The notes under the pieces: model-generated
Seen by the model: only the letters and a program-made list of their open reading frames with translations
The model's database searches: none
Told to the model about the DNA's origin: nothing
DNA from: Hyphomicrobiales bacterium
GTDB lineage: Bacteria > Pseudomonadota > Alphaproteobacteria > Rhizobiales > Rhizobiaceae
Direction of reading: 5' to 3'
Assembly: GCA_900468535.1 (NCBI GenBank)
Contig: UBTY01000014.1
Span: 34,510 to 98,509, forward strand
Length of the DNA stretch: 64,000 nt
Shown here: piece by piece, positions 1 through 9,260 of the stretch
Numbering within the stretch: position 1 is the first letter of the stretch
Layout: each line of letters opens with the position of its first letter
Translations under genes and position numbers: made by a program

Positions 1-38
1 CGCCTCTGGCGACGATCATGCTTGAACCCGAGACTTGA
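1..38 (+). CDS. glgB: 3' tip of probable 1,4-alpha-glucan branching enzyme (partial)
   Basis: Only the last codons are in the window. The frame ending in the TGA at 36-38 reads [11 protein letters not shown] and then stops. This resembles the hydrophobic C-terminal tail (LPPLAT... type) of alpha-amylase family enzymes such as GlgB, and glgB directly precedes glgC in related rhizobial glycogen operons. The ribosome-binding site of glgC follows about 10 bases later, which fits an operon. The assignment rests on this short tail and on gene order, so it is tentative. Confidence 0.5.
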   Translation, partial: PLATIMLEPET

Positions 39-58
39 AGACTGGTGGGAGGATAAAA

Positions 59-1321
59 ATGGTAGAAAAACGTGTTCAGCCACTTGCCCGCGATGCAATG
101 GCCTATGTTCTCGCCGGCGGCCGGGGAAGCCGTCTGAAGGAACTCACCGATCGCCGCGCCAAGCCGGCGGTCTATTTCGGCGGCAAGACCCGCATCATCG
201 ACTTCGCACTGTCGAACGCGTTGAACTCGGGTATCCGCCGCATCGGCGTCGCCACCCAGTACAAGGCGCACTCGCTGATCCGCCACATGCAGCGCGGCTG
301 GAACTTCTTCCGCCCGGAACGAAACGAGAGCTTCGACATCCTGCCGGCCTCCCAGCGCGTCTCCGAGACGCAGTGGTATGAAGGCACGGCCGACGCGGTG
401 TTCCAGAACATCGACATCATTCAGGATTACGGCGTCGAATACATGGTCATCCTCGCCGGCGACCATGTCTACAAGATGGACTACGAACACATGCTGCAAC
501 AGCATGTCGATTCAGGCGCCGACGTCACCATTGGCTGCCTCGAAGTGCCGCGCATGGAAGCGACAGGTTTCGGCGTCGTGCACGTCGACGACAACGACCG
601 GATCATCGATTTCGTCGAGAAGCCGGCTGATCCGCCGGCCATTCCCGGCAAACCGGACAGCTCTTTCGCCTCGATGGGCATCTATGTCTTTCACACGAAG
701 TTCCTGATCGATGCGCTGCGTCGCGACGCCGCCGATCCGAATTCCAGCAAGGACTTCGGCAAGGACATCATCCCCTACATCGTCAAGAACGGGAAAGCCG
801 TCGCCCACCGCTTCGCCAATTCCTGCGTCCGCTCCGATTTCGAGCACGAGCCCTACTGGCGCGACGTCGGGACGATCGACGCCTACTGGCAGGCCAACAT
901 CGACCTGACGGCGATCGTTCCCGAACTCGACATCTACGACAAGTCCTGGCCGATCTGGACCTATGCCGAGATTTCGCCGCCGGCGAAATTCGTGCATGAC
1001 GACGAAGACCGCCGCGGCTCCGCGACCTCTTCGGTGGTCGCCGGCGACTGCATCATCTCAGGCGCAACGCTGAACAAGAGCCTGCTCTTCACCGGTGTTC
1101 GGGCGAACTCCTACTCCAAGCTTGAAGGCGCGGTGGTTCTGCCGAGCGTCAAGATCGGACGCCATGCCCAGCTGAAGAACGTCGTCATCGACCATGGCGT
1201 GGTCATTCCGGAAGGGCTCATCGTCGGTGAAGATCCCGTACTCGACGCCAAGCGCTTCCGCCGCAGCGAAGGCGGCATTTGCCTCATCACGCAGCCAATG
1301 ATCGACAAGCTGGGTCTCTGA
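59..1321 (+). CDS. glgC: glucose-1-phosphate adenylyltransferase
   Basis: Makes ADP-glucose from glucose-1-phosphate and ATP, the committed step of bacterial glycogen synthesis, in the cytoplasm. The 420-residue product has the nucleotidyltransferase signature [10 protein letters not shown] at residues 17-26 followed by the RRAKPAV substrate loop, and a C-terminal left-handed beta-helix region with hexapeptide-like repeats ([13 protein letters not shown]). An upstream in-frame TTG at 35 exists. The ATG at 59 is preferred because GGGAGGA lies 6 bases before it and the protein then begins MVEKRV as in the family. glgA starts 3 bases after the stop, so the two are co-transcribed. Confidence 0.97.
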   Translation: MVEKRVQPLARDAMAYVLAGGRGSRLKELTDRRAKPAVYFGGKTRIIDFALSNALNSGIRRIGVATQYKAHSLIRHMQRGWNFFRPERNESFDILPASQRVSETQWYEGTADAVFQNIDIIQDYGVEYMVILAGDHVYKMDYEHMLQQHVDSGADVTIGCLEVPRMEATGFGVVHVDDNDRIIDFVEKPADPPAIPGKPDSSFASMGIYVFHTKFLIDALRRDAADPNSSKDFGKDIIPYIVKNGKAVAHRFANSCVRSDFEHEPYWRDVGTIDAYWQANIDLTAIVPELDIYDKSWPIWTYAEISPPAKFVHDDEDRRGSATSSVVAGDCIISGATLNKSLLFTGVRANSYSKLEGAVVLPSVKIGRHAQLKNVVIDHGVVIPEGLIVGEDPVLDAKRFRRSEGGICLITQPMIDKLGL

Positions 1322-1324
1322 CAT

Positions 1325-2767
1325 ATGAAAGTTCTTTCGGTTTCGTCCGAAGTCTTCCCGCTCATCAAGACAGGGGGCCTCGCCGATGTGGCGGGCGCCC
1401 TGCCGATCGCCCTGAAGCAATTCGGCGTCGAGACAAAGACGCTCATGCCCGGCTATCCCGCCGTCATGAAGGCGATCCGCAATCCGGTCGTCAGGCTTCA
1501 GTTCGATGATCTGCTCGGCGAGACCGCGACGATCCTGGAAGTCGAGCATGAGGGTTTGACCATTCTCGTGCTCGATGCGCCGGCCTATTACGACCGGCCG
1601 GGCGGACCCTATCTCGACCCGACAGGCAAGGACTATCCGGACAACTGGCGCCGCTTTGCCGCGCTGTCGCTTGCCGGCGCGGAAATCGCCGCGGGCCTGA
1701 TGCCAGGCTGGCGTCCCGACCTCGTGCATACGCATGATTGGCAGGCGGCCATGACCTCGGTTTTCATGCGCTATAACCCGACGCCCGAACTGCCGAGCGT
1801 GCTGACGATCCACAACATCGCCTTCCAGGGCCAGTTCGGCGCCGACATATTCTCCGGCCTCAGACTACCGCCGCACGCCTTCGCGACCGAAAGCATCGAG
1901 TATTACGGCAATATCGGCTTCCTCAAGGGAGGCCTGCAGACGGCGCACGCGATCACCACCGTCAGCCCCTCCTACGCGGCCGAGATCCTGACACCGGAAT
2001 TCGGCATGGGGCTGCAAGGCGTCATCGCAAGCCGGGTCGATTCGCTGCACGGCATCGTCAACGGCATCGACGCTGATATCTGGAATCCGGCGACCGACCC
2101 GGTCGTCCATACCCACTACACAACCTCGACGCTGAAGAGCCGCCTCGAGAACCGCACGGCCGTCGCCGAGTTCTTCGGGCTGCATCAGGACAATGCACCG
2201 ATCTTCTGCATCGTCAGCCGCCTGACCTGGCAGAAGGGCATGGACGTCGTTGCCGCCACCGCCGACCAGATCGTCGAAATGGGCGGCAAGCTGGCCATTC
2301 TCGGCTCCGGCGACGCCGCATTGGAAGGTGCGCTTCTCGCCGCCGCCGCCCGCCATCCCGGTCGAATCGGTGTCTCCATCGGCTACAACGAACCGATGTC
2401 GCATCTGATGCAGGCGGGTTGCGATGCCATCATCATCCCCTCGCGCTTCGAGCCCTGCGGTCTGACCCAGCTCTACGGGCTGCGCTACGGATGCGTGCCG
2501 ATCGTTGCCCGCACCGGCGGTCTGAACGACACCGTTATCGACGCAAATCATGCTGCTCTTGCGGCCAAAGTGGCAACCGGAATACAATTCTCGCCGGTCA
2601 CCGCGTCTGGTCTGTTGCAGGCAATCCGCCGCGCTCTACATCTCTATGCCGATCAAAAAGTCTGGACCCAATTGCAAAAGCAGGGCATGAAATCGGATGT
2701 TTCGTGGGAGAAGAGCGCCGAGCGCTATGCTGCCCTCTATTCAAGCCTCGCCCCGAAAGGCAAGTGA
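1325..2767 (+). CDS. glgA: glycogen synthase (ADP-glucose dependent)
   Basis: Transfers glucose from ADP-glucose to the non-reducing end of alpha-1,4-glucan. The product is 480 residues, normal for the GT5 family. The N-terminal ADP-glucose loop KTGGLADV is at residues 15-22, THDWQAA lies in the N-terminal Rossmann domain, and the C-terminal catalytic domain carries [10 protein letters not shown] and the [18 protein letters not shown] motif near residue 375 with its conserved Glu and Cys. It starts 3 bases after glgC and ends 6 bases before pgm, in a tight operon. Confidence 0.97.
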   Translation: MKVLSVSSEVFPLIKTGGLADVAGALPIALKQFGVETKTLMPGYPAVMKAIRNPVVRLQFDDLLGETATILEVEHEGLTILVLDAPAYYDRPGGPYLDPTGKDYPDNWRRFAALSLAGAEIAAGLMPGWRPDLVHTHDWQAAMTSVFMRYNPTPELPSVLTIHNIAFQGQFGADIFSGLRLPPHAFATESIEYYGNIGFLKGGLQTAHAITTVSPSYAAEILTPEFGMGLQGVIASRVDSLHGIVNGIDADIWNPATDPVVHTHYTTSTLKSRLENRTAVAEFFGLHQDNAPIFCIVSRLTWQKGMDVVAATADQIVEMGGKLAILGSGDAALEGALLAAAARHPGRIGVSIGYNEPMSHLMQAGCDAIIIPSRFEPCGLTQLYGLRYGCVPIVARTGGLNDTVIDANHAALAAKVATGIQFSPVTASGLLQAIRRALHLYADQKVWTQLQKQGMKSDVSWEKSAERYAALYSSLAPKGK

Positions 2768-4405
<1,638 letters not shown>

Positions 4406-4415
4406 CCGGAGCGGC

Positions 4416-6383
4416 ATGGCGGCGAACAAATCCGGGCAAGGCGGAGCAACGATCTTCGAGACCGGCGTTGACTTCGCCGTCTGGTCGCACAATGCCGGAC
4501 AGATAGAACTATGCCTGTTCGGCAAGGACGACAAGGAACTGGCCCGCCTGCCGATGGAGCGAGGTGACGACCACGTTCATCGCCTTTTCGTCGACGGGCT
4601 GAAGGAAGGCGCGCGCTACGGCTACCGCGCCGATGGCGTCTACGCACCCGATAGCGGCCTGTGGTTCGATCCGTCAAAGCTGCTGGTCGACCCTTACGCG
4701 AAAGAGCTGGATCGCCCGTTCGTCTACGATCCCCGTCTCGGCACCTTTGGTGCCGAGACGCAGCATCTGGTGCCGAAGGCGATCGTCACCAGGGATATCC
4801 GCGTCAAACCCGAGAAACCGCTCTTTAAGCCCGGCGGCTTTGTCTATGAGGTCGCGGTCCGCCCCTTTACCATCCTGCATCCAGAGGTGCCTGAGGCCCA
4901 GCGCGGAACCCTTGCGGCCTTGGCGCATCCCGCGGTGATCGCCCACCTGAAGCGCATCGGCGTCGATGCCGTCGAGCTGATGCCGATTACTGCGTGGATC
5001 GACGAACGCCACCTGCCCCCGCTCGGCCTCAGAAACGGCTGGGGCTACAACCCCGTCGCCTTCATGGCCCTCGACCCGCGGCTTGTTCCAGGCGGGATGG
5101 CGGAGCTGCGCGATACGGTGGCAAAGCTTCACGCCGAAGGCATCGCGGTCATCCTCGATCTCGTTTTCAATCATACCGGCGAAAGCGACCGTTTCGGCGC
5201 GACGCTCTCGCTGCGTGGCCTCGACAATCTCTCCTTCTATCGCCACCTGCCCGGTCGGCCGGGAGAGCTCGTCAACGATACCGGCACCGGCAACACCGTC
5301 GGCTGCGACCATCCGTATATCCGGCAACTTGTCATCGACAGTCTCCGCCATTTCGTGCTCGGCGCCGGGATCGACGGCTTCCGGTTCGACCTCGCCCCGG
5401 TCCTAGGCCGCACGGCGAACGGTTTCGAGGGTCACGGCGAAACGCTGACGGCGATGCTCGCCGACGATGTGCTCGCCGACCGGGTGATGATCGCAGAGCC
5501 CTGGGATATCGGACCCGGCGGCTATCAGCTCGGCAACTTCCCCTCGCCCTTCCTCGAGTGGAACGACCGCGTGCGCGACGACCTCAGATGCTACTGGCGT
5601 GGCGACGACTGGAAGACAGGTTCGCTCGCAACAGCCCTTGCCGGCTCCTCCGACATCTTCTCCCGCAACGGCGGCACCGCGACCCGCAGCGTCAATTTCC
5701 TCGCCGCCCATGACGGCTTCACGCTCAGGGATCTCGTCTCTTACAGCGGCAAGCACAACGAGGCGAACGGCGAGCAGAACCGCGACGGCCACAACGAGAA
5801 CCACTCCTGGAACAACGGGGTCGAGGGCGACACCCTCTACCCAGACATTATCAGGCGCCGCCGAGACGATCTGAAGGCAATGCTTTCGACGCTCTTCGCC
5901 ACGCGCGGTAGCATCATGCTGACCGCGGGAGACGAGGCGGGCCGCAGCCAGCATGGCAACAACAATGCCTATTGCCAGGACAACGAAATCACCTGGGTCG
6001 ATTGGGCAGCACTGGACGATGAGCTCATCGCGCACACGGCCTTCGTCTCGGCTCTCCGCAAGCGCTTCTCGGTCTTCTCGGACATGAATTTCTTCTCGGG
6101 CAACGGCGATGTCGAATGGATATCGCCCTCCGGCCGGCCGATGAGCGTGCAGGAGTGGGAGACGCCGAACGCCTCGACGCTCGGAATGCTGCTTTCGACG
6201 CGCGACTCGGAAAACGGCAAGGACGCACGGCTGGCGATTTTGTTCAACCGTTCCGGCGGTGAAGAGATTTTTAGCCTGCCCGGACCTGCCACCTGGCGCC
6301 CCCTCGCCCCGGACGCACCGACAAAACCGGTGGCGTCGGCAGCCGTGCCAAGGCGCTCGGTCGTTTTCTACCTTCAAAGTTGA
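4416..6383 (+). CDS. glgX: glycogen debranching enzyme (isoamylase-type)
   Basis: A GH13 enzyme that hydrolyses alpha-1,6 branches left after phosphorylase action. Its 655 residues begin with a CBM48-like beta-sandwich (GVDFAVWSHNAGQIELCLF), followed by the (beta/alpha)8 barrel. Conserved region I is VILDLVFNHTGE, region II is DGFRFDLA with the nucleophile Asp near residue 325, region III is AEPWD near 361, and region IV is NFLAAHDGFTL near 430. The isoamylase/GlgX signature GYNP is also present. It starts 10 bases after pgm and is the last gene of the operon; no terminator hairpin was seen after it. Confidence 0.95.
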   Translation: MAANKSGQGGATIFETGVDFAVWSHNAGQIELCLFGKDDKELARLPMERGDDHVHRLFVDGLKEGARYGYRADGVYAPDSGLWFDPSKLLVDPYAKELDRPFVYDPRLGTFGAETQHLVPKAIVTRDIRVKPEKPLFKPGGFVYEVAVRPFTILHPEVPEAQRGTLAALAHPAVIAHLKRIGVDAVELMPITAWIDERHLPPLGLRNGWGYNPVAFMALDPRLVPGGMAELRDTVAKLHAEGIAVILDLVFNHTGESDRFGATLSLRGLDNLSFYRHLPGRPGELVNDTGTGNTVGCDHPYIRQLVIDSLRHFVLGAGIDGFRFDLAPVLGRTANGFEGHGETLTAMLADDVLADRVMIAEPWDIGPGGYQLGNFPSPFLEWNDRVRDDLRCYWRGDDWKTGSLATALAGSSDIFSRNGGTATRSVNFLAAHDGFTLRDLVSYSGKHNEANGEQNRDGHNENHSWNNGVEGDTLYPDIIRRRRDDLKAMLSTLFATRGSIMLTAGDEAGRSQHGNNNAYCQDNEITWVDWAALDDELIAHTAFVSALRKRFSVFSDMNFFSGNGDVEWISPSGRPMSVQEWETPNASTLGMLLSTRDSENGKDARLAILFNRSGGEEIFSLPGPATWRPLAPDAPTKPVASAAVPRRSVVFYLQS

Positions 6384-6470
6384 TCCGGCGCCTCCGGTTC
6401 GGCAAATCCTTGTCGCAATCGTCACAATCCCATTGTAAGGCTTGCGCTGCCGCTTTTTCATGAGGAATCA

Positions 6471-6956
6471 ATGGTCAAGGAAATTTCGCTTGCCGATGTG
6501 CGCGCGCTTGTGGGCACTGAAACCGGCCTCTCGGACTGGATTCTTGTCGATCAGGCCATGATCGATGCTTTTGCGCATGCAACCAATGATCATCAATTCA
6601 TTCATGTCGATCCCGAGCGCGCCGCCGCAAGCCCGTTTGGCGGCACGATTGCCCATGGTTTTCTGACGCTGTCGCTGCTTTCGTCCATGAACTACAACAG
6701 CCTGCCCAAGGTGCGTGAGCAGACGATGGGCATCAACTACGGCTTTGAAAACGTCCGCTTCCTGTCGCCGGTCAAATCAGGCGCGCGCATCCGCGCTCAT
6801 TTCGTTCTGGCCGAGGCCCGCTTCCGCGGCGCGGGCATGCTGATGACCAGCTATGACGTCTCGATCGAGATCGAAAACGAGAAGAAGCCCGCACTGACGG
6901 CGCGCTGGATCACCATCATCCAGTTCGATCCCAAGGACCGGCCAGAAGACGTCTAG
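6471..6956 (+). CDS. MaoC-family (R)-enoyl-CoA hydratase-like protein
   Basis: A 161-residue hot-dog-fold protein of the MaoC/NodN type. The hydratase-2 motif FAHATNDHQFIHVDPERAA, with its catalytic Asp and His, and the following PFGGTIAHGF are clear, so hydration of a trans-2-enoyl-CoA is likely; the physiological substrate is unknown. The ATG follows GAGGAA with normal spacing. Its stop codon overlaps, in the opposite direction, the stop of the neighbouring alcohol dehydrogenase: both read out of the same CTAG tetranucleotide. Confidence 0.85.
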   Translation: MVKEISLADVRALVGTETGLSDWILVDQAMIDAFAHATNDHQFIHVDPERAAASPFGGTIAHGFLTLSLLSSMNYNSLPKVREQTMGINYGFENVRFLSPVKSGARIRAHFVLAEARFRGAGMLMTSYDVSIEIENEKKPALTARWITIIQFDPKDRPEDV

Positions 6957-8089
6957 ACCGCGCCATCAAAATCGATGACATGCCTGATGACCTCACCGGC
7001 ATGCAGCCGATCGAAGGCTTCGTTGATGCCCTCGAGCAGACCTGTTGACGACAGCAGACGATCCACCGGCAGCTTGCCCCGCTTGAAGAGCCCGACAAAC
7101 CGCGGGATGTCGCGGCTCGGCACGCAGCCGCCGAGATAACTCCCGAGCACGCGCCGCTCCTCGGCAACGAGGCTGACAGCGGGAATTGCAAACTGGCTGG
7201 ACGGATTGGCCAACCCTGCCGTAGCGGTCGTACCGCCCCGCCGCGTGATGCGATAGGCGAGATCGAAGGCTTTGATGGCGCCCGCCATCTCCAGGGCATG
7301 GTCGACGCCACCTTTCGTCGCCTCGCGGATCTGCTCCACCACATCGGGATCGCTCGCGACAAAGGCATCGGTCGCACCGAGCGACAGGGCAATCCTCAGC
7401 TTCTCGGGGGAAAGGTCGACGGCAATGATGCGCTCGGCACCCGACGCCACGGCGCCGAGCACCGCAGCCAATCCGACACCGCCGAGGCCGACAACGGCGA
7501 CCGTCTGCCCCGGCTGTACCCTGCAGGTATTCACCACGGCGCCGACACCCGTCAGCACGGCGCAACCGAACAATGCGGCATGGGTGAAAGGGATATCGGC
7601 ATCGATCCGGATGGCCGAATGGCGAGAGACGACAGCGTGGGTCGCAAAGCCCGAAACACCGAGATGATGGTGGATCGGAACCTCCGCGCAGCTAAGCCGC
7701 CGCGCGCCCGACAGCAGCGTCCCTTTGCCGTTGGCGTCGGCGCCTGGGATGCAGAGCGCAGGCCGTCCTTCCGCGCAGGGCAGGCAATGGCCGCAACTCG
7801 GCATGAAGCTCATGACCACGTGGTCGCCGGGCGCCAGATCGCTCACGCCACCGCCGACCGCTTCCACCGTGCCTGCCGCCTCATGCCCAAGCGCCATCGG
7901 CACCGGCCGAGGCCTGTCGCCATTGATGACCGAGAGATCGGAATGGCAAAGCCCGGCCGCGCCGATACGAACGAGAATTTCGTCCTGCCCTGGCTGCGCC
8001 AGCTCGATCTCCTCGATCGTGAGCGGTCGGCTCACCGCATATGGCGGAGCGACCGGCGACTGACGCAGTACCGCAGCACGTATCTTCAT
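6953..8089 (-). CDS. zinc-dependent alcohol dehydrogenase
   Basis: A medium-chain dehydrogenase/reductase of 378 residues. Catalytic zinc ligands are Cys48 and His69 (GHEAAG), and the structural zinc is held by Cys99, Cys102, Cys105 and Cys113 (CGHCLPCAEGRPALC). The NAD-binding Rossmann motif is GLGGVGLAAV, and an acidic residue ends the following strand (IIAVDLS), which favours NAD. The arrangement resembles class III and aryl-alcohol dehydrogenases; the substrate cannot be read from sequence. The start at 8089 is chosen because GGGAGGAG lies just upstream; an earlier in-frame start at 8104 lacks this. Confidence 0.9.
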   Translation of the reverse strand: MKIRAAVLRQSPVAPPYAVSRPLTIEEIELAQPGQDEILVRIGAAGLCHSDLSVINGDRPRPVPMALGHEAAGTVEAVGGGVSDLAPGDHVVMSFMPSCGHCLPCAEGRPALCIPGADANGKGTLLSGARRLSCAEVPIHHHLGVSGFATHAVVSRHSAIRIDADIPFTHAALFGCAVLTGVGAVVNTCRVQPGQTVAVVGLGGVGLAAVLGAVASGAERIIAVDLSPEKLRIALSLGATDAFVASDPDVVEQIREATKGGVDHALEMAGAIKAFDLAYRITRRGGTTATAGLANPSSQFAIPAVSLVAEERRVLGSYLGGCVPSRDIPRFVGLFKRGKLPVDRLLSSTGLLEGINEAFDRLHAGEVIRHVIDFDGAV

Positions 8090-8170
8090 GGACTCCTCCC
8101 GCAAACGGCTACCGCAGACTAGCTGCTTGCGGAACGCTACCGCAACAGGACTTTGGATGGACTAATGTCC

Positions 8171-8566
8171 CTACGGTGCACCGTTGATCTCGACGATGTT
8201 GCGATCGGGATCGAGGAGATAGGCCTGCGGAAAGCCGGCTGGCCCGTCGCGCCTCAGACTCAGCCGCCACGGATCACCCTCCGGCGCATCCTCGCGAAAG
8301 CCTTTGGCGATCAGGCCCTGAACACACCCCTCGAAATCATCCGTGCGGAACGCGAAATGCCCATCGGTGGTGTCGATCGTTGCGTCGCTCCGGAACGTAC
8401 CCGCCGGGTTAACGATCATGTGGACCTGCAGCGTCCCGCTGGCAAACCATGCTCCGACCGAACTGAACGCCGGCCTGGCGATCTGTTCGAGGCCGAAGAC
8501 ATCGCGATAGAAGGCAACCGACCGGCCAAGATCCGTAACGACAATGGAAACGTGATGCAGCATCAT
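8171..8566 (-). CDS. VOC/glyoxalase-fold protein
   Basis: A small protein of about 131 residues starting MMLHHVSIVVTDLGRSVAFYRDVFGL, the standard first beta-alpha-beta module of the vicinal oxygen chelate fold. It ends with DPDRNIVEING, which carries the C-terminal metal-ligand Glu position. Such proteins include glyoxalase I, dioxygenases and antibiotic-resistance proteins; the substrate is not evident. The open frame extends upstream to 8656, but the extra residues do not resemble the fold, so the MM pair near 8566 is preferred. Confidence 0.8.
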   Translation of the reverse strand: MMLHHVSIVVTDLGRSVAFYRDVFGLEQIARPAFSSVGAWFASGTLQVHMIVNPAGTFRSDATIDTTDGHFAFRTDDFEGCVQGLIAKGFREDAPEGDPWRLSLRRDGPAGFPQAYLLDPDRNIVEINGAP

Positions 8567-8655
8567 GGAAGACACCCGCCCTGTAGAGTTCCAACAAGGA
8601 ACGCACGCCGCGGTGGATGATGCATCAGTCGCGGCGATCCCGCAACGCAAAGACA

Positions 8656-8688
8656 ATCGGGGACGGCACCGACAGCACCGTCCCCGAT
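8656..8688 (-). terminator. hairpin at the end of the sox operon
   Basis: A perfect 11-bp inverted repeat (ATCGGGGACGG and its complement) with an 11-base loop lies 23 bases after the soxG stop. In the minus direction only a weak T-rich stretch follows, so it may act as a terminator or as a 3' mRNA stabiliser. Confidence 0.65.
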
Positions 8689-8711
8689 CATAAATTGCAG
8701 ATCAGCAGCGT

Positions 8712-9260
8712 TTAGTGCGCTGCGTCTTCAGCGCCCTCGGCCAGCAGGCCGAACACGAAATCGGCGAACGAACGCCAGCATTCGACACGGAACGTATCGT
8801 CTTCCGTGCGGAAGAGCACGATCTCGGCCTTGCCGAACAGCGTGCGCGAGCAGGCGCCGACGGGGAAGGCTTCGAGTGACAGGTCCTGCGGGCAGCCGGT
8901 GGAGATCGTGGTCTCGGCACCCGGGCCGGAGACGATGATCGCGACGTTGCGGTGCGAGACGTCGGTTGCCGAATGAAGCACTTCCGCCTTCGCGAGAGCG
9001 CTCATCAGGTCTGCACCGCTCTCGTCGATAACGAGCCATTCGTCCGGGCCGAGCCAGAGGGCGGCGCGGCCACCCTTGCGGCCCGAGGTCTTCGGTGCGT
9101 TGGGCACGGTCACGCCAAGCGCAGAGGAAAGCGCCTTGAGCGACTCGGCCGGTGCGCGAAGCGCAACGCGCGTGGCGAACGGTGCGGGCGTCAGCCGTAC
9201 GCTGGCGGAGCCGCCCTGCTTACCCGAGAGAACGGATGTGCGAACTGCCGTATCAGCCAT
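8712..9260 (-). CDS. soxG: sarcosine oxidase gamma subunit
   Basis: The smallest catalytic-complex partner of heterotetrameric sarcosine oxidase, about 182 residues. It has the GcvT/SoxG-like fold features (LWLGPDEWLVID, then ATDVSHRNVAIIVSGPGAE and CWRSFADFVFGLL near the C-terminus). Its ATG at 9260 overlaps the soxA stop by 8 bases, showing translational coupling; an earlier in-frame start at 9284 would extend further into soxA and is less likely. It is the last gene of soxBDAG. The role is inferred from family and operon position. Confidence 0.92.
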   Translation of the reverse strand: MADTAVRTSVLSGKQGGSASVRLTPAPFATRVALRAPAESLKALSSALGVTVPNAPKTSGRKGGRAALWLGPDEWLVIDESGADLMSALAKAEVLHSATDVSHRNVAIIVSGPGAETTISTGCPQDLSLEAFPVGACSRTLFGKAEIVLFRTEDDTFRVECWRSFADFVFGLLAEGAEDAAH

